18,417 nucleotides of DNA, taken from the NCBI GenBank assembly GCA_046316025.1, contig JBKCXU010000134.1, forward strand, positions 1 through 18,417. Direction: 5' to 3'. The first letter of the stretch is position 1, and each line of letters begins with the position of its first letter. The translations under genes were made by a program, and so were the position numbers. Shown one piece after another: positions 1-7,265 of the stretch. The stretch is from JAJTHJ01 sp046316025 (lineage in GTDB: Bacteria; Pseudomonadota; Gammaproteobacteria; Burkholderiales; Burkholderiaceae_F). The notes under the pieces were generated by a model, which was not told where the DNA came from, ran no database searches, and saw nothing but the letters and a program-made list of their open reading frames with translations.

Positions 1-1
1 G

Positions 2-1030
2 CGCTACCGCCAGCGCTACGTCGATCTCATCATGAACGAGGAGACGCGCCGCACCTTCGTCACCCGCTCGCGGGCCATTGCAGCGGCGCGCGCCTTCATG
101 GTCGAGCACGGCTTTCTGGAGGTGGAAACGCCGATGCTGCAAGCGATCCCCGGCGGTGCTGCGGCCAAGCCCTTTGTCACGCACCACAACGCGCTCGGCA
201 TCGACATGTTCCTGCGCATTGCGCCGGAGCTGTATCTGAAGCGGCTGGTGGTCGGCGGCTACGAGCGCGTGTTCGAGATCAACCGTAACTTCCGCAACGA
301 GGGGATGAGCGTGCGCCACAACCCCGAGTTCACAATGATGGAGTTCTACGCCGCCTATCGCGACTACCGCTGGTTGATGGACTTCACGGAAAGCCTGCTG
401 CGCGCAATGGCGATGGCCTCCACCGGCAGCGCAGTACTGGACTACGAGGGGCAGCGGATCGATCTGTCCGTCCCCTTCGCGCGGCTGACGATGGCGCAAG
501 CGGTACTCGCACACAGCGACCGTTACAGCGAGGCGCAACTGCAAGACCGCGACTTTCTGCACCGCACGCTACGCGCGATGGGCAGCGCGCACGCGGAAGA
601 AGCCGGCCTGGGCGCGCTGCAACTGGCGATGTTCGAGCAGGTGGCCGAGGCCAAGCTGATCCAGCCCACCTACATCGTCGACTACCCGGTGGAAGTGTCG
701 CCGCTGGCGCGCGCCTCGGACACGCGACCGGAGATCACCGAGCGCTTCGAACTCTTTGTCGCCGGGCGCGAGCTTGCCAACGGCTTCTCGGAGTTAAACG
801 ACCCCGAGGATCAGGCCGCACGCTTTGCGCAGCAAGTCAAAGCCAAGGAAGCCGGCGACGAGGAAGCGATGTACTACGACGCCGACTATGTGCGAGCACT
901 GGAGTACGGCATGCCGCCCGCCGGCGGCTGCGGTGTCGGCATCGACCGCGTGATCATGCTGCTCGCCGATGCGCCGAGCATCCGCGACGTGATCCTGTTC
1001 CCACACATGCGGCCCGAGGAGCGCGGGTGA
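2..1030 (+). CDS. lysS: Lysine--tRNA ligase, class II (3' part)
   Basis: Charges tRNA-Lys with lysine in the cytoplasm. The reading frame is open from base 2, so the gene begins before the window. The visible 342 residues are the class II catalytic domain. Against a usual length of about 500, roughly the first 150-160 residues, which hold the OB-fold anticodon-binding domain, are missing. Motif 1 is around GFLEVETPML. Motif 2 is FRNEGMSVRHNPEFTMMEFY. Motif 3 is GCGVGIDRVIML near the C-terminus. The ATG at 32 is internal and is not a start, because the codons before it (RYRQRYVDLI) already match LysS. The stop TGA overlaps the GTG start of the Nudix gene by four bases, which suggests translational coupling. 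The reading frame is intact throughout the visible part. Confidence 0.97.
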   Translation, partial: RYRQRYVDLIMNEETRRTFVTRSRAIAAARAFMVEHGFLEVETPMLQAIPGGAAAKPFVTHHNALGIDMFLRIAPELYLKRLVVGGYERVFEINRNFRNEGMSVRHNPEFTMMEFYAAYRDYRWLMDFTESLLRAMAMASTGSAVLDYEGQRIDLSVPFARLTMAQAVLAHSDRYSEAQLQDRDFLHRTLRAMGSAHAEEAGLGALQLAMFEQVAEAKLIQPTYIVDYPVEVSPLARASDTRPEITERFELFVAGRELANGFSELNDPEDQAARFAQQVKAKEAGDEEAMYYDADYVRALEYGMPPAGGCGVGIDRVIMLLADAPSIRDVILFPHMRPEERG

Positions 1031-1905
1031 CGCTGCCGCGCGAGCGGTTGCGCGCCGTGCAGGCGCGACTTCTGGAGCGCGCGCAACAGCCGGTGCCGGA
1101 TGCGTGGATGGCGGTGATCGTCGGCGGTGTGCACGTCGGCGTTGCCAACCCGGAGGTGGCGCGCTTTCTCTCGCAGCCACCGTCATTCCCGCGCAAGCGG
1201 GAATCCAGCGAGCCTCACCAAGGAACTGGGTTCCCGCTTCCGCGGGAACGACGGGAGGGCACCTTTGCCCTGCTCGACAACCGCCTTGTCCTCCTTGACG
1301 ACCGCCTCGACGCTCCCGCCCGCACCGCCCTGCTCTTCGACGCCGCGCTCCGTCTGCGCGAAGCCGGCCTGTTGCGCGGCTGGCGCGATGAGCCGTTGGA
1401 CGTTCGCCCCACGCCCGATGCGCCGCCGCTGGCCGCACTCGAGCGCGCCGCGTGTCGCACGCTCGGCATCACCACGCTGGCCGTGCATCTGAATGCCTTC
1501 ACGTCCAATGGTGAGATCGTCGTCGCCCAGCGCGCCGCGCACAAGCAGATCGACCCCGGACTGTGGGACAACCTGGTGGGCGGCATGGTGCCCGCCGGCG
1601 AATCGGAGCTCGACGCGCTGCGGCGCGAGGCGCAGGAAGAAGCCGGCCTCGACATCGCCGCATGGCCGCTCGAACCCGGCGGTCGCATCCACATCACCCG
1701 CGTCGTGCCCGAGGGGTACCAGTCCGAGATCGTGCAGGTGTTCGACGCCGTGCTGCCCGCGGGCACCGTACCGTGCAACCAGGACGGCGAAGTGCAGCGC
1801 TTTGCCACGCTCACCGCTGCCGCTACAGTCGCGGCCATCGAACGCGGCGAGTTCACGCTGGAAGCCGCGCTGGTGTTGCTCGACGCGCTGTTGCGCAGGA
1901 GCTGA
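1027..1905 (+). CDS. Nudix hydrolase with DUF4743-type N-terminal domain, carrying an in-frame repeat insertion
   Basis: A 292-residue Nudix protein that starts with GTG inside the lysS stop (GTGA overlap). The Nudix box is complete at residues 186-208: G186, E192, R200-E201, E204-E205 and G207 all fit the GX5EX7REUXEEXGU pattern, so a Mg-dependent pyrophosphohydrolase is expected. The substrate is unknown. The N-terminal about 135 residues resemble the DUF4743 domain of fungal and bacterial thiamine-pyrophosphokinase-like Nudix proteins (from memory, not searched). Residues 52-76 are encoded by a palindromic repeat (1180-1254, exactly 25 codons) and read PSFPRKRESS to PLPRERR. They fall between the first strands of the N-terminal domain and the segment GTFALLDNRLVL, away from the Nudix box. 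Whether the protein tolerates this loop cannot be seen from sequence. Confidence 0.93.
   Translation: MTLPRERLRAVQARLLERAQQPVPDAWMAVIVGGVHVGVANPEVARFLSQPPSFPRKRESSEPHQGTGFPLPRERREGTFALLDNRLVLLDDRLDAPARTALLFDAALRLREAGLLRGWRDEPLDVRPTPDAPPLAALERAACRTLGITTLAVHLNAFTSNGEIVVAQRAAHKQIDPGLWDNLVGGMVPAGESELDALRREAQEEAGLDIAAWPLEPGGRIHITRVVPEGYQSEIVQVFDAVLPAGTVPCNQDGEVQRFATLTAAATVAAIERGEFTLEAALVLLDALLRRS
1180..1254. repeat. Palindromic repeat family A, copy inside the Nudix gene
   Basis: A 75 bp imperfect palindrome. The left arm GTCATTCCCGCGCAAGCGGG (1182-1201) pairs with CCCGCTTCCGCGGGAACGAC (1234-1253) with 2 mismatches in 20. The second copy, at 7903-7973, shares both arms and the inner segment ACTGGGTTCCCGCTT. 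It starts on codon position 1 of the Nudix frame and its length is a multiple of three, so the frame survives. The ATTCCCGCG...CGGGAAT core resembles the small repeats widespread in betaproteobacteria (for example dRS3-like repeats of Neisseria); this family placement is inference. Confidence 0.88.
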
Positions 1906-1909
1906 ACCG

Positions 1910-2428
1910 ATGGCCGACCGCCCCGACTTCATCCGCCACTGGAGCGAAATCCAGAACCCCGACGACGCGCGCTACCCCGGCAGCAACGAGCTGCTGTCGA
2001 TCGGCTCGCGCTTCGGCAAGGTCATGGGGTTTCAACGCATCGGCGTCAATCACGAACTGCTGCCGCCCGGCCGCCGCACCTCCTGGCCACATTGCGAAGG
2101 CGAGGAAGAGGAGTTCGTCTTCGTGCTCGAAGGCACGCCCGACGTGTGGATCGACGGAGTGCTGCATCGCCTGCAACCCGGCGACGGTGTCGGCTTCCCC
2201 GCCGGCACCGGCATCGCGCACACCTTCATCAACAACACCGACGCCCACGTGCGCCTCCTTGTGGTCGGCGAACGCAACCGGCCGAACGACAAGTGTCATT
2301 ACCCGCTGCACCCGAAGCGCAACGCCGAAATCGGCGACTTTCACTGGCGCGATGCGCCGACGGCGCTCAAGGGCGATCACGATGGGCTGCCGGATGCGCT
2401 GCGGGCGAGGCCGGTCGATCCGGTTTGA
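1910..2428 (+). CDS. Cupin domain-containing protein
   Basis: A 172-residue single-domain cupin (RmlC-like beta barrel). The first cupin motif spans about residues 53-75 (PPGRRTSWPHCEGEEEEFVFVLEG), with H61 and the acidic run 65-68 as likely metal ligands. The second motif is GDGVGFPAGTGIAHTF (91-106), with H104. The start ATG at 1910 is set by AGGAG at 1897-1901, eight bases upstream, and lies 4 bases after the Nudix stop, so it probably belongs to the lysS-Nudix transcript. The final 50 residues (YPLHPKRNAEIGDFHW) are a conserved tail I associate with a COG3837-like cupin group. The substrate is unknown. The acidic run replaces the usual HxH spacing, so a classical 3-His-1-Glu site is not obvious. 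Confidence 0.9.
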   Translation: MADRPDFIRHWSEIQNPDDARYPGSNELLSIGSRFGKVMGFQRIGVNHELLPPGRRTSWPHCEGEEEEFVFVLEGTPDVWIDGVLHRLQPGDGVGFPAGTGIAHTFINNTDAHVRLLVVGERNRPNDKCHYPLHPKRNAEIGDFHWRDAPTALKGDHDGLPDALRARPVDPV

Positions 2429-2447
2429 AGGCTGAACCCGTGGCGCT

Positions 2448-2561
2448 GCGGTCTTCCCTCACCCGGCTGCTTCGCAGCCACCCTCTCCCGCTGATGCGGG
2501 CGTGGTTCTTCTCCCCTCCCCCGAATCAGCGGGAGAGGGGCGGGGGTGAGGGCCCGACCGC
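2448..2561. repeat. Palindromic repeat family B, copy 1 (cupin-sbtA gap)
   Basis: A 114 bp multi-hairpin element that fills most of the 157-base gap between the cupin stop and sbtA. The left end GCGGTCTTCCCTCACCC pairs with GGGTGAGGG and GACCGC at the right end. It is followed by a small hairpin (GGCTGC-ttc-GCAGCC, 2465-2479) and a perfect 15 bp inverted repeat CCCTCTCCCGCTGAT (2481-2495) / ATCAGCGGGAGAGGG (2525-2539). The same parts recur in copies at about 7266-7368 and 15470-15573. The rest of the gap holds no recognisable gene or clear promoter. Confidence 0.88.
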
Positions 2562-2585
2562 TGCGCGCAACGACAAAGTCCGTTG

Positions 2586-3530
2586 ATGGACATGGACCCC
2601 GTCGTCCTCTTCTTCGCCCTCGGCATCATCGCCAAGCTCGCCAAGAGCGACTTGCGCATGCCCGAGGCGCTGTACGAAAGCCTTTCGATCTTTCTGCTGC
2701 TCGCCATCGGCATCAAGGGCGGCGTCGAACTCGCCAAGGCGCCCGTTGCGCAGGTGCTGCCGCAGGCGGCGGCGGCCATCGCGCTGGGCATTGCCATCCC
2801 GTTTGCGCTCTTCCCGGTGCTCGCCAGGCTCGGCCGGCTGGCGCGGCCGGATGCCGCATCGATCGCCGCGCACTACGGCTCGATCTCCATCGTCACCTTT
2901 GCCGTGGGCACCAGCTTCCTCGCGCGCAACAACGTCGCCGCCGAGAGCTACATGCCGCTCTTTGCCGCGCTGATGGAGTCGCCGGGGATCATCGCCGGCA
3001 TACTGCTCGCGCGCATCGGCAGCGGGCGGCAGGTCGCGTGGGGCCCGTTGGCGCACGAGGTTTTCGTCGGCAAGAGCGTTCTGCTGCTGCTCGGCGGACT
3101 GGCGATCGGCGCCATCGCCGGGCCGGACGGCATCGCGCCGATCAAGCCGCTATTCCTCGATCTCTTCAAAGGGCTACTCGCGCTCTTTCTGCTGGAGATG
3201 GGGCTGGTCGCCGGCGGACGCTTGGGCGACCTGAAGCGTGCGGGCCTCTTTCTGATCGTCTTTGGGCTGGCGGTGCCGCCGGTGCTGGGGCTGGCGGGCG
3301 CGCTGGTTGGGCACGCGATCGGCCTGTCGGTCGGCGGAGCCGCGCTACTCGCCACACTGGTGGCGAGCGCCTCGTACATCGCCGCGCCCACGGCGATGCG
3401 GATCGCGGTGCCGGAGGCCAATCCGGCGCTGTCGATCGGCGTGGCGCTGGGCGTCACGTTCCCGTTCAACATCACGCTCGGCGTGCCGCTGTACTTGCAG
3501 TACGCGCGCTGGATCGGAGGCGCCGGATGA
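2586..3530 (+). CDS. sbtA: SbtA-like sodium-dependent bicarbonate permease
   Basis: An integral inner-membrane protein of 314 residues with about ten hydrophobic segments in two halves. It resembles the SbtA / DUF897 family, whose cyanobacterial members import bicarbonate with sodium. Family-like stretches are IGIKGGVELA (41-50), DAASIAAHYGSISIVTFAVG (89-108) and EMGLVAGGRL (204-213). SASYIAAPTAMRIAVPEANP (261-280) looks like the second-half counterpart of the first-half stretch, consistent with the inverted repeat fold. It is shorter than cyanobacterial SbtA (about 370). I chose ATG 2586; TTG 2583 and ATG 2592 are alternatives, and no good Shine-Dalgarno sequence precedes any of them. The stop overlaps the next gene, a PII-like SbtB (ATGA), which strongly supports the call. 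Outside cyanobacteria the transported anion is not certain. Confidence 0.88.
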   Translation: MDMDPVVLFFALGIIAKLAKSDLRMPEALYESLSIFLLLAIGIKGGVELAKAPVAQVLPQAAAAIALGIAIPFALFPVLARLGRLARPDAASIAAHYGSISIVTFAVGTSFLARNNVAAESYMPLFAALMESPGIIAGILLARIGSGRQVAWGPLAHEVFVGKSVLLLLGGLAIGAIAGPDGIAPIKPLFLDLFKGLLALFLLEMGLVAGGRLGDLKRAGLFLIVFGLAVPPVLGLAGALVGHAIGLSVGGAALLATLVASASYIAAPTAMRIAVPEANPALSIGVALGVTFPFNITLGVPLYLQYARWIGGAG

Positions 3531-3829
3531 ACACGCATGCCAAGCAACTGCTGGTGATCATTGCCGAGGCCGCGCTGGAGAAGAGCCTGATCCGCGACGC
3601 GCGCGCCTTTGGCGCCAACGGCTACACCATCGCCGACGTGCGCGGCGGCGGCGAGCGCGGCGACCGCAGCGCCAGCTGGGAGGCCGACCGCTCGATCGAG
3701 ATGAAGGTGGTCTGCGACGCCGCGGTCGCCGACAAGCTGGCCGCGCACGTGCTCGCGCAGTACGCGCCGCACTATGCGGTGGCGATGTTCACCACCGACG
3801 TTGGCGTGTTCCGGCCGCAGAAGTTCTGA
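3527..3829 (+). CDS. sbtB: PII-like signalling protein, SbtB type
   Basis: A 100-residue ferredoxin-fold PII-like protein that probably forms trimers and gates the SbtA-like permease encoded just upstream, with which it shares an ATGA start/stop overlap. The N-terminal strand is QLLVIIAEAALEKSLI, followed by GYTIADVRG (32-40) and a short T-loop region G-G-E-R-G-D-R (41-47). PHYAVAMFTTDVGVF (81-95) forms the last strand. Cyanobacterial SbtB binds adenine nucleotides including cAMP; the GGGERGDR region is compatible with that but does not prove it. The C-terminus stops at FRPQKF, so the cysteine-bearing C-terminal R-loop of cyanobacterial SbtB (redox-linked apyrase clamp) is absent. The only cysteine is C63. 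Confidence 0.87.
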   Translation: MNTHAKQLLVIIAEAALEKSLIRDARAFGANGYTIADVRGGGERGDRSASWEADRSIEMKVVCDAAVADKLAAHVLAQYAPHYAVAMFTTDVGVFRPQKF

Positions 3830-3836
3830 TCCGGCG

Positions 3837-4379
3837 ATGCGCTGGCAGTTCATCGCCGCACGGGAGCTTCGCGCAGCGAAGGAACAGGCAATCCGCGCGC
3901 TGCTGGTCGCGACCTTTCCCCAACATGCGGCACTGTTCTCGCGGCAGTCGTACTGGGGCTCGCCACCAACGTGGCGCCTGTGCCTACAAGACGGCGACGA
4001 GTTCGTCGCGCATACCGGCTTTGGGGAGCGCAGGATTCGTGTCGGCACGACCGAGGTATCGATCGCCGGCATCGGCGCGGTGGCCGTGCATCCGCGCATG
4101 CAGCGCTGCGGCTTGGGTCGCGCCCTCTTTGCGGAGCTTCACCGGTTCCTTGTCGAACAGATACGCGTCGACTCTGGCTTTCTCGAATGCCGCGAAGCGA
4201 TAGTCCCGTTCTACGTGAGCGCGGGCTTCACCCGCTTCGACCAGTTCGTTCACTGCCTCGATCCGGACAGCGGCCGGTGGGAGGACAGCGTTGGCCCCAA
4301 AATGGTGCTGCCGGCCTACAAGCCGCTCACCGCCTGGCCAGCGGGCGAAAGAATCGATCTGCGCGGGATGCCTTGGTAG
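3837..4379 (+). CDS. GNAT-family N-acetyltransferase
   Basis: A 180-residue acyl-CoA-dependent N-acyltransferase. The acetyl-CoA motif A is GAVAVHPRMQRCGLGRALF, with the Q-x-x-G-x-G pyrophosphate loop at residues 89-94. A later ECREAIVPFYVSAGFTRFDQ (118-137) matches the GNAT segment near the CoA tail. The layout (EFVAHTGFGERRIRVG, then AGIGAVAVHP) recalls the AAC(2')/NodA-like subgroup, but the acceptor cannot be inferred. The start ATG lies 7 bases after sbtB without a clear ribosome binding site, so coupling to sbtB translation is plausible. A longer in-frame opening at 3774 lies within sbtB and was not used. The stop TAG faces the VOC gene tail to tail across 65 bases, where I see no convincing terminator. 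Confidence 0.87.
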   Translation: MRWQFIAARELRAAKEQAIRALLVATFPQHAALFSRQSYWGSPPTWRLCLQDGDEFVAHTGFGERRIRVGTTEVSIAGIGAVAVHPRMQRCGLGRALFAELHRFLVEQIRVDSGFLECREAIVPFYVSAGFTRFDQFVHCLDPDSGRWEDSVGPKMVLPAYKPLTAWPAGERIDLRGMPW

Positions 4380-4444
4380 CCGGTACGGGCGTATTCACCC
4401 GAACTCCGATCCCAGCGTGTTCGCTCCGGTAGCCGAGCGATGCG

Positions 4445-4810
4445 TTACCGGTCGTCGGCTTCCTCGGCAAACGTGATCGCCCCGCCCTGCGGGTCGAGCA
4501 CCGTGAACTCGCGCGTGCCCCAATCGGTCGCACGCAGAGGGCCGTTCGGATGCACGATGCCCTGCGTCTGGCACTCGGCGAACAGAGCATCGATGCCCTG
4601 TACGCGCATCCGGCAGGCGGTGTTGTCGGCGATCTTGCGGTCGCCGCAGCGCCACAGGTGCAGGCTCACGTCGTCGCGCAGGAGCACGGCATAGTCGGCG
4701 GACTCGTAGTCGGGGGCAAAGCCAATACGCGCGTAGAAGGCAACCCCGGCCGCGATGTCGGCCACCGCAAGAATCGGGATCGCGGCGAGCAGCCGCGGCG
4801 GCGCGCTCAT
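4445..4810 (-). CDS. VOC-fold (glyoxalase / bleomycin-resistance-like) protein
   Basis: A 121-residue vicinal-oxygen-chelate protein with two beta-alpha-beta-beta-beta modules: AAIPILAVADIAAGVAFYAR (9-28) opens the first, and CRMRVQGIDALFAECQTQGI (66-85) opens the second. It closes with REFTVLDPQGGAITFAEEAD. H51 and E101/E116 are in places where some VOC enzymes bind metal, but the single-domain, bleomycin-resistance-like pattern makes a ligand-binding or dimeric dioxygenase-like role equally possible. Its ATG shares one base with the iscX stop (TGATG), so it is translated as the last gene of the isc transcript. I do not know it as a regular isc member. Confidence 0.85.
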   Translation of the reverse strand: MSAPPRLLAAIPILAVADIAAGVAFYARIGFAPDYESADYAVLLRDDVSLHLWRCGDRKIADNTACRMRVQGIDALFAECQTQGIVHPNGPLRATDWGTREFTVLDPQGGAITFAEEADDR

Positions 4811-5004
4811 CAGCGCGCCTCGTCGATCCACGCCTGTTGGATCGCTTCGAGAATCTTCTCGCCCGAGCGGCTGGGGTCGTCGGCAAAGCCGTCCAGCTCG
4901 CACACCCAGCGGTGCAGGTCGGTAAAGCGCAGGTACTGCGGATCGACGTCGGGGTGCGCATCCGCAAGCGCGATGGCGATGTCCAGGGTGTCGGTCCACT
5001 TCAT
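4810..5004 (-). CDS. iscX: Fe-S assembly protein IscX
   Basis: A small acidic protein of 64 residues (E. coli IscX is 66) that binds IscS and modulates desulfurase activity and possibly iron delivery. It begins MKWTDTLDIAIALADAHPDV and contains LRFTDLHRWVCELDGF and a C-terminal EKILEAIQQAWIDE, all typical of IscX. I chose ATG 5004 rather than the GTG at 5013 because GAGGTGA (5010-5016) is spaced correctly for the ATG and overlaps the GTG. It lies 10 bases after fdx and overlaps the VOC gene start by one base. Confidence 0.95.
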   Translation of the reverse strand: MKWTDTLDIAIALADAHPDVDPQYLRFTDLHRWVCELDGFADDPSRSGEKILEAIQQAWIDEAR

Positions 5005-5014
5005 CGCGGTCACC

Positions 5015-5353
5015 TCAGTGTTTCTCCCGCGCCAGATTGATCGTGTAGCGCGGGATCTCGATGGTCAGGTCCTTGTGCGCGACGATCGCCTGGCAGGACA
5101 GGCGCGACTGCGGCGTCAGGCCCCAGGCGCGGTCGAGCAGATCGTCTTCGCCTTCGTCGGAGGCGTTGAGCGACTCACCCCCTTGCCGCACGATCACGTG
5201 GCAGGTGGTGCAGGCGCAAGACAGTTCGCAGGCGTGCTCGATCTCGATGCCGTGGTCGAGCAACTGCCTGCAGATGCTCTCGCCCGGCTTGGCGTCGAAC
5301 TCGGCGCCCTGCGGGCAGACTTCGGCGTGCGGCAGCACGGTGATCTTGGGCAT
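5015..5353 (-). CDS. fdx: ISC-type [2Fe-2S] ferredoxin
   Basis: A 112-residue adrenodoxin-like ferredoxin that supplies electrons for cluster assembly on IscU. The cluster ligands C42, C48, C51 and C87 occupy the same positions as in E. coli Fdx, and the extra C46 of the ISC family is also present in CELSCACTTC. The N-terminus MPKITVLPHAEVCPQG matches the family without extension. The gene begins 2 bases after the hscA stop and ends in REKH. It is a regular isc operon member. Confidence 0.97.
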   Translation of the reverse strand: MPKITVLPHAEVCPQGAEFDAKPGESICRQLLDHGIEIEHACELSCACTTCHVIVRQGGESLNASDEGEDDLLDRAWGLTPQSRLSCQAIVAHKDLTIEIPRYTINLAREKH

Positions 5354-5355
5354 GG

Positions 5356-7230
5356 TCAGCTCGCGACGATCTCGTCCAGCCGGCGCCCGGCAAGTGCGGC
5401 GCGGATCGAGCGGTCCATCCGGCGCGCGGCAAGCTCTTCGGTGCCTTTGCCGAGCGCATCGAGCGCGGCGTTGATGGCGGGGTGATCGCCGCCCGCCGCG
5501 GCCGAGCGCAGTTGCGCAGCCAACCCGTCGATGTCGGCGCGCTCGGCCGCGTCGAGCAGGTCGCCGTCGGTGGCGAGGGCGGCGTCGGTCGCTTCGATCA
5601 AACGTTGTGCCTCGACCTGCGCCTCGCGCAGCGCGCGCGCCTGCATGTCTGCGGTCGCGGCGCCGAAGGACTCTTGCAGCATGCGCGCGATGTCCTCGTC
5701 GGCCAAGCCGTAGGACGGCTTGACCACGACGGAAGCCTCCACGCCGCTGCCGGTTTCGCGCGCGGCGACCGACAGCAGCCCGTCGGCATCGACCTGGAAG
5801 GTCACGCGGATGCGCGCCGCGCCGGCGGCCATCGGCGGAATGCCGCGCAGTTCAAAGCGTGCCAGCGAGCGGCAGTCGCTCACCAACTCGCGCTCGCCCT
5901 GTACGACGTGGATCGCCATCGCGGTCTGGCCGTCGCGGTAGGTGGTGAAGTCCTGCGCGCGCGCCACGGGGATCGTCGAGTTGCGCGGGATGATCTTCTC
6001 GGTCAGCCCGCCCATCGTCTCCAGCCCGAGCGACAGAGGGATCACGTCGAGCAGCAGCCAGTCCTCGCCCGCGCTGGCGCGGTTGCCGACGAGCAGATTG
6101 GCCTGCATCGCGGCGCCGAGGGCGACCACTTTGTCGGGATCGATGTCCGCCAGCGGCGGCTTGCCGAAGTAGTCCTCCACCGCGCGGCGCACGTGCGGCA
6201 TGCGCGTGGCGCCGCCCACCAGCACTACGCCCTTGATCTCGGCCGGCGTCAGATGCGCGTCGCGCAGCGCCTTGCGGGTGGCCTCCAGCGTCTTGGCGAC
6301 GAGGTGCTGCGTCATGCCGGCAAAAGCCTCCGCGCCGACCGTCAGGTTGACCCATTGGCCGCGCGTCAGCCGGGCCTGGATCGTGGCAGTCGGCTTGGCG
6401 GACAAGGCTTCCTTGGCCGCGCGCGCCTTGACTGTCAGCAGCCGCTGATCCTCCGGCGGCAGCAGCGAGAGGTTGGCCTGCTCCAGCGCCCAGCAATAAA
6501 GGCGGTGGTCGAAGTCGTCGCCACCCAGCGCGGAGTCGCCGCCGGTGGCCAGCACTTCGAACACGCCCTTGGAGAGCTTGAGGATCGAGATGTCGAAGGT
6601 GCCGCCGCCCAGGTCGTAGACGGCATAGATGCCTTCGGCCGCGTTGTCCAGGCCGTAGGCGACCGCGGCGGCGGTCGGCTCGTTTAGCAGCCGCAGCACG
6701 TTCAGGCCGGCCAGCCGCGCGGCGTCGCGCGTGGCCTGGCGTTGCGCATCGTCGAAGTACGCGGGCACGGTGATCACCGCGCCAACGAGGTCGCCGCCCA
6801 AAGCGGCCTCGGCGCGCGTGCGCAGCAGCCTGAGGACTTCGGCCGAGACCTCGACCGGACTCTTGACACCCGCCACCGTGCGCAACTGGAGCATGCCCGG
6901 CGCATCGACGAAGTCGTAGGCCAGGTTTTCGATGTGCGCGACGTCGCGAACGCCGCGCCCCATGAAACGCTTGACCGAGACGATGGTGTTGCGCGGGTCG
7001 CTCGACTGCCGCGCCTGCGCCGCCGCGCCGACCTCGACCGTCCCGTCGGGCAGGTAGCGCACGACCGACGACAGCAGCGCGCGGCCTTGTTCGTCGGCGA
7101 TAACGTCCGCCAGACCGTGGCGAACGGTGGCGACCAGCGAATTGGTGGTACCCAGATCGATGCCCACCGCCAGCCGGTGCTGGTGCGGCGCGGCGGACTG
7201 GCCGGGTTCGGCGATCTGGAGGAGGGACAT
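5356..7230 (-). CDS. hscA: Fe-S assembly chaperone HscA (Hsp70 family)
   Basis: A 624-residue specialised Hsp70 that, with HscB, binds the IscU LPPVK motif and promotes cluster release. ATPase landmarks are IDLGTTNSLVA (24-34), VITVPAYF (152-159), NEPTAAAVAYG (183-193) and DLGGGTFD (206-213), with VVLVGGATRMP later. The substrate-binding domain includes IPLSLGLETMGG and NSTIPVARAQDFTTYRDGQT. The N-terminal MSLLQIAEPGQSAAPH matches HscA orthologues, which fixes the start at 7230. The bases upstream (CAACCGTAACCACCG) contain no Shine-Dalgarno sequence, and a family B repeat ends about 36 bases before the start, so the native leader may have been altered. Confidence 0.97.
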   Translation of the reverse strand: MSLLQIAEPGQSAAPHQHRLAVGIDLGTTNSLVATVRHGLADVIADEQGRALLSSVVRYLPDGTVEVGAAAQARQSSDPRNTIVSVKRFMGRGVRDVAHIENLAYDFVDAPGMLQLRTVAGVKSPVEVSAEVLRLLRTRAEAALGGDLVGAVITVPAYFDDAQRQATRDAARLAGLNVLRLLNEPTAAAVAYGLDNAAEGIYAVYDLGGGTFDISILKLSKGVFEVLATGGDSALGGDDFDHRLYCWALEQANLSLLPPEDQRLLTVKARAAKEALSAKPTATIQARLTRGQWVNLTVGAEAFAGMTQHLVAKTLEATRKALRDAHLTPAEIKGVVLVGGATRMPHVRRAVEDYFGKPPLADIDPDKVVALGAAMQANLLVGNRASAGEDWLLLDVIPLSLGLETMGGLTEKIIPRNSTIPVARAQDFTTYRDGQTAMAIHVVQGERELVSDCRSLARFELRGIPPMAAGAARIRVTFQVDADGLLSVAARETGSGVEASVVVKPSYGLADEDIARMLQESFGAATADMQARALREAQVEAQRLIEATDAALATDGDLLDAAERADIDGLAAQLRSAAAGGDHPAINAALDALGKGTEELAARRMDRSIRAALAGRRLDEIVAS

Positions 7231-7265
7231 CGGTGGTTACGGTTGCAGCCTGCGACTCAGCCAAA

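Noticed and set aside
2448..2561. CRISPR-like array because of repeated GC-rich palindromes
   Set aside because: The repeats are single dispersed elements at distant loci, with no regular spacers and no cas genes.
2546..3829. A 427-codon opening ending at the sbtB stop, suggesting a fusion with sbtB
   Set aside because: The first 327 codons read the sbtA region in a wrong frame. sbtB starts at ATG 3527 with a family-like N-terminus.
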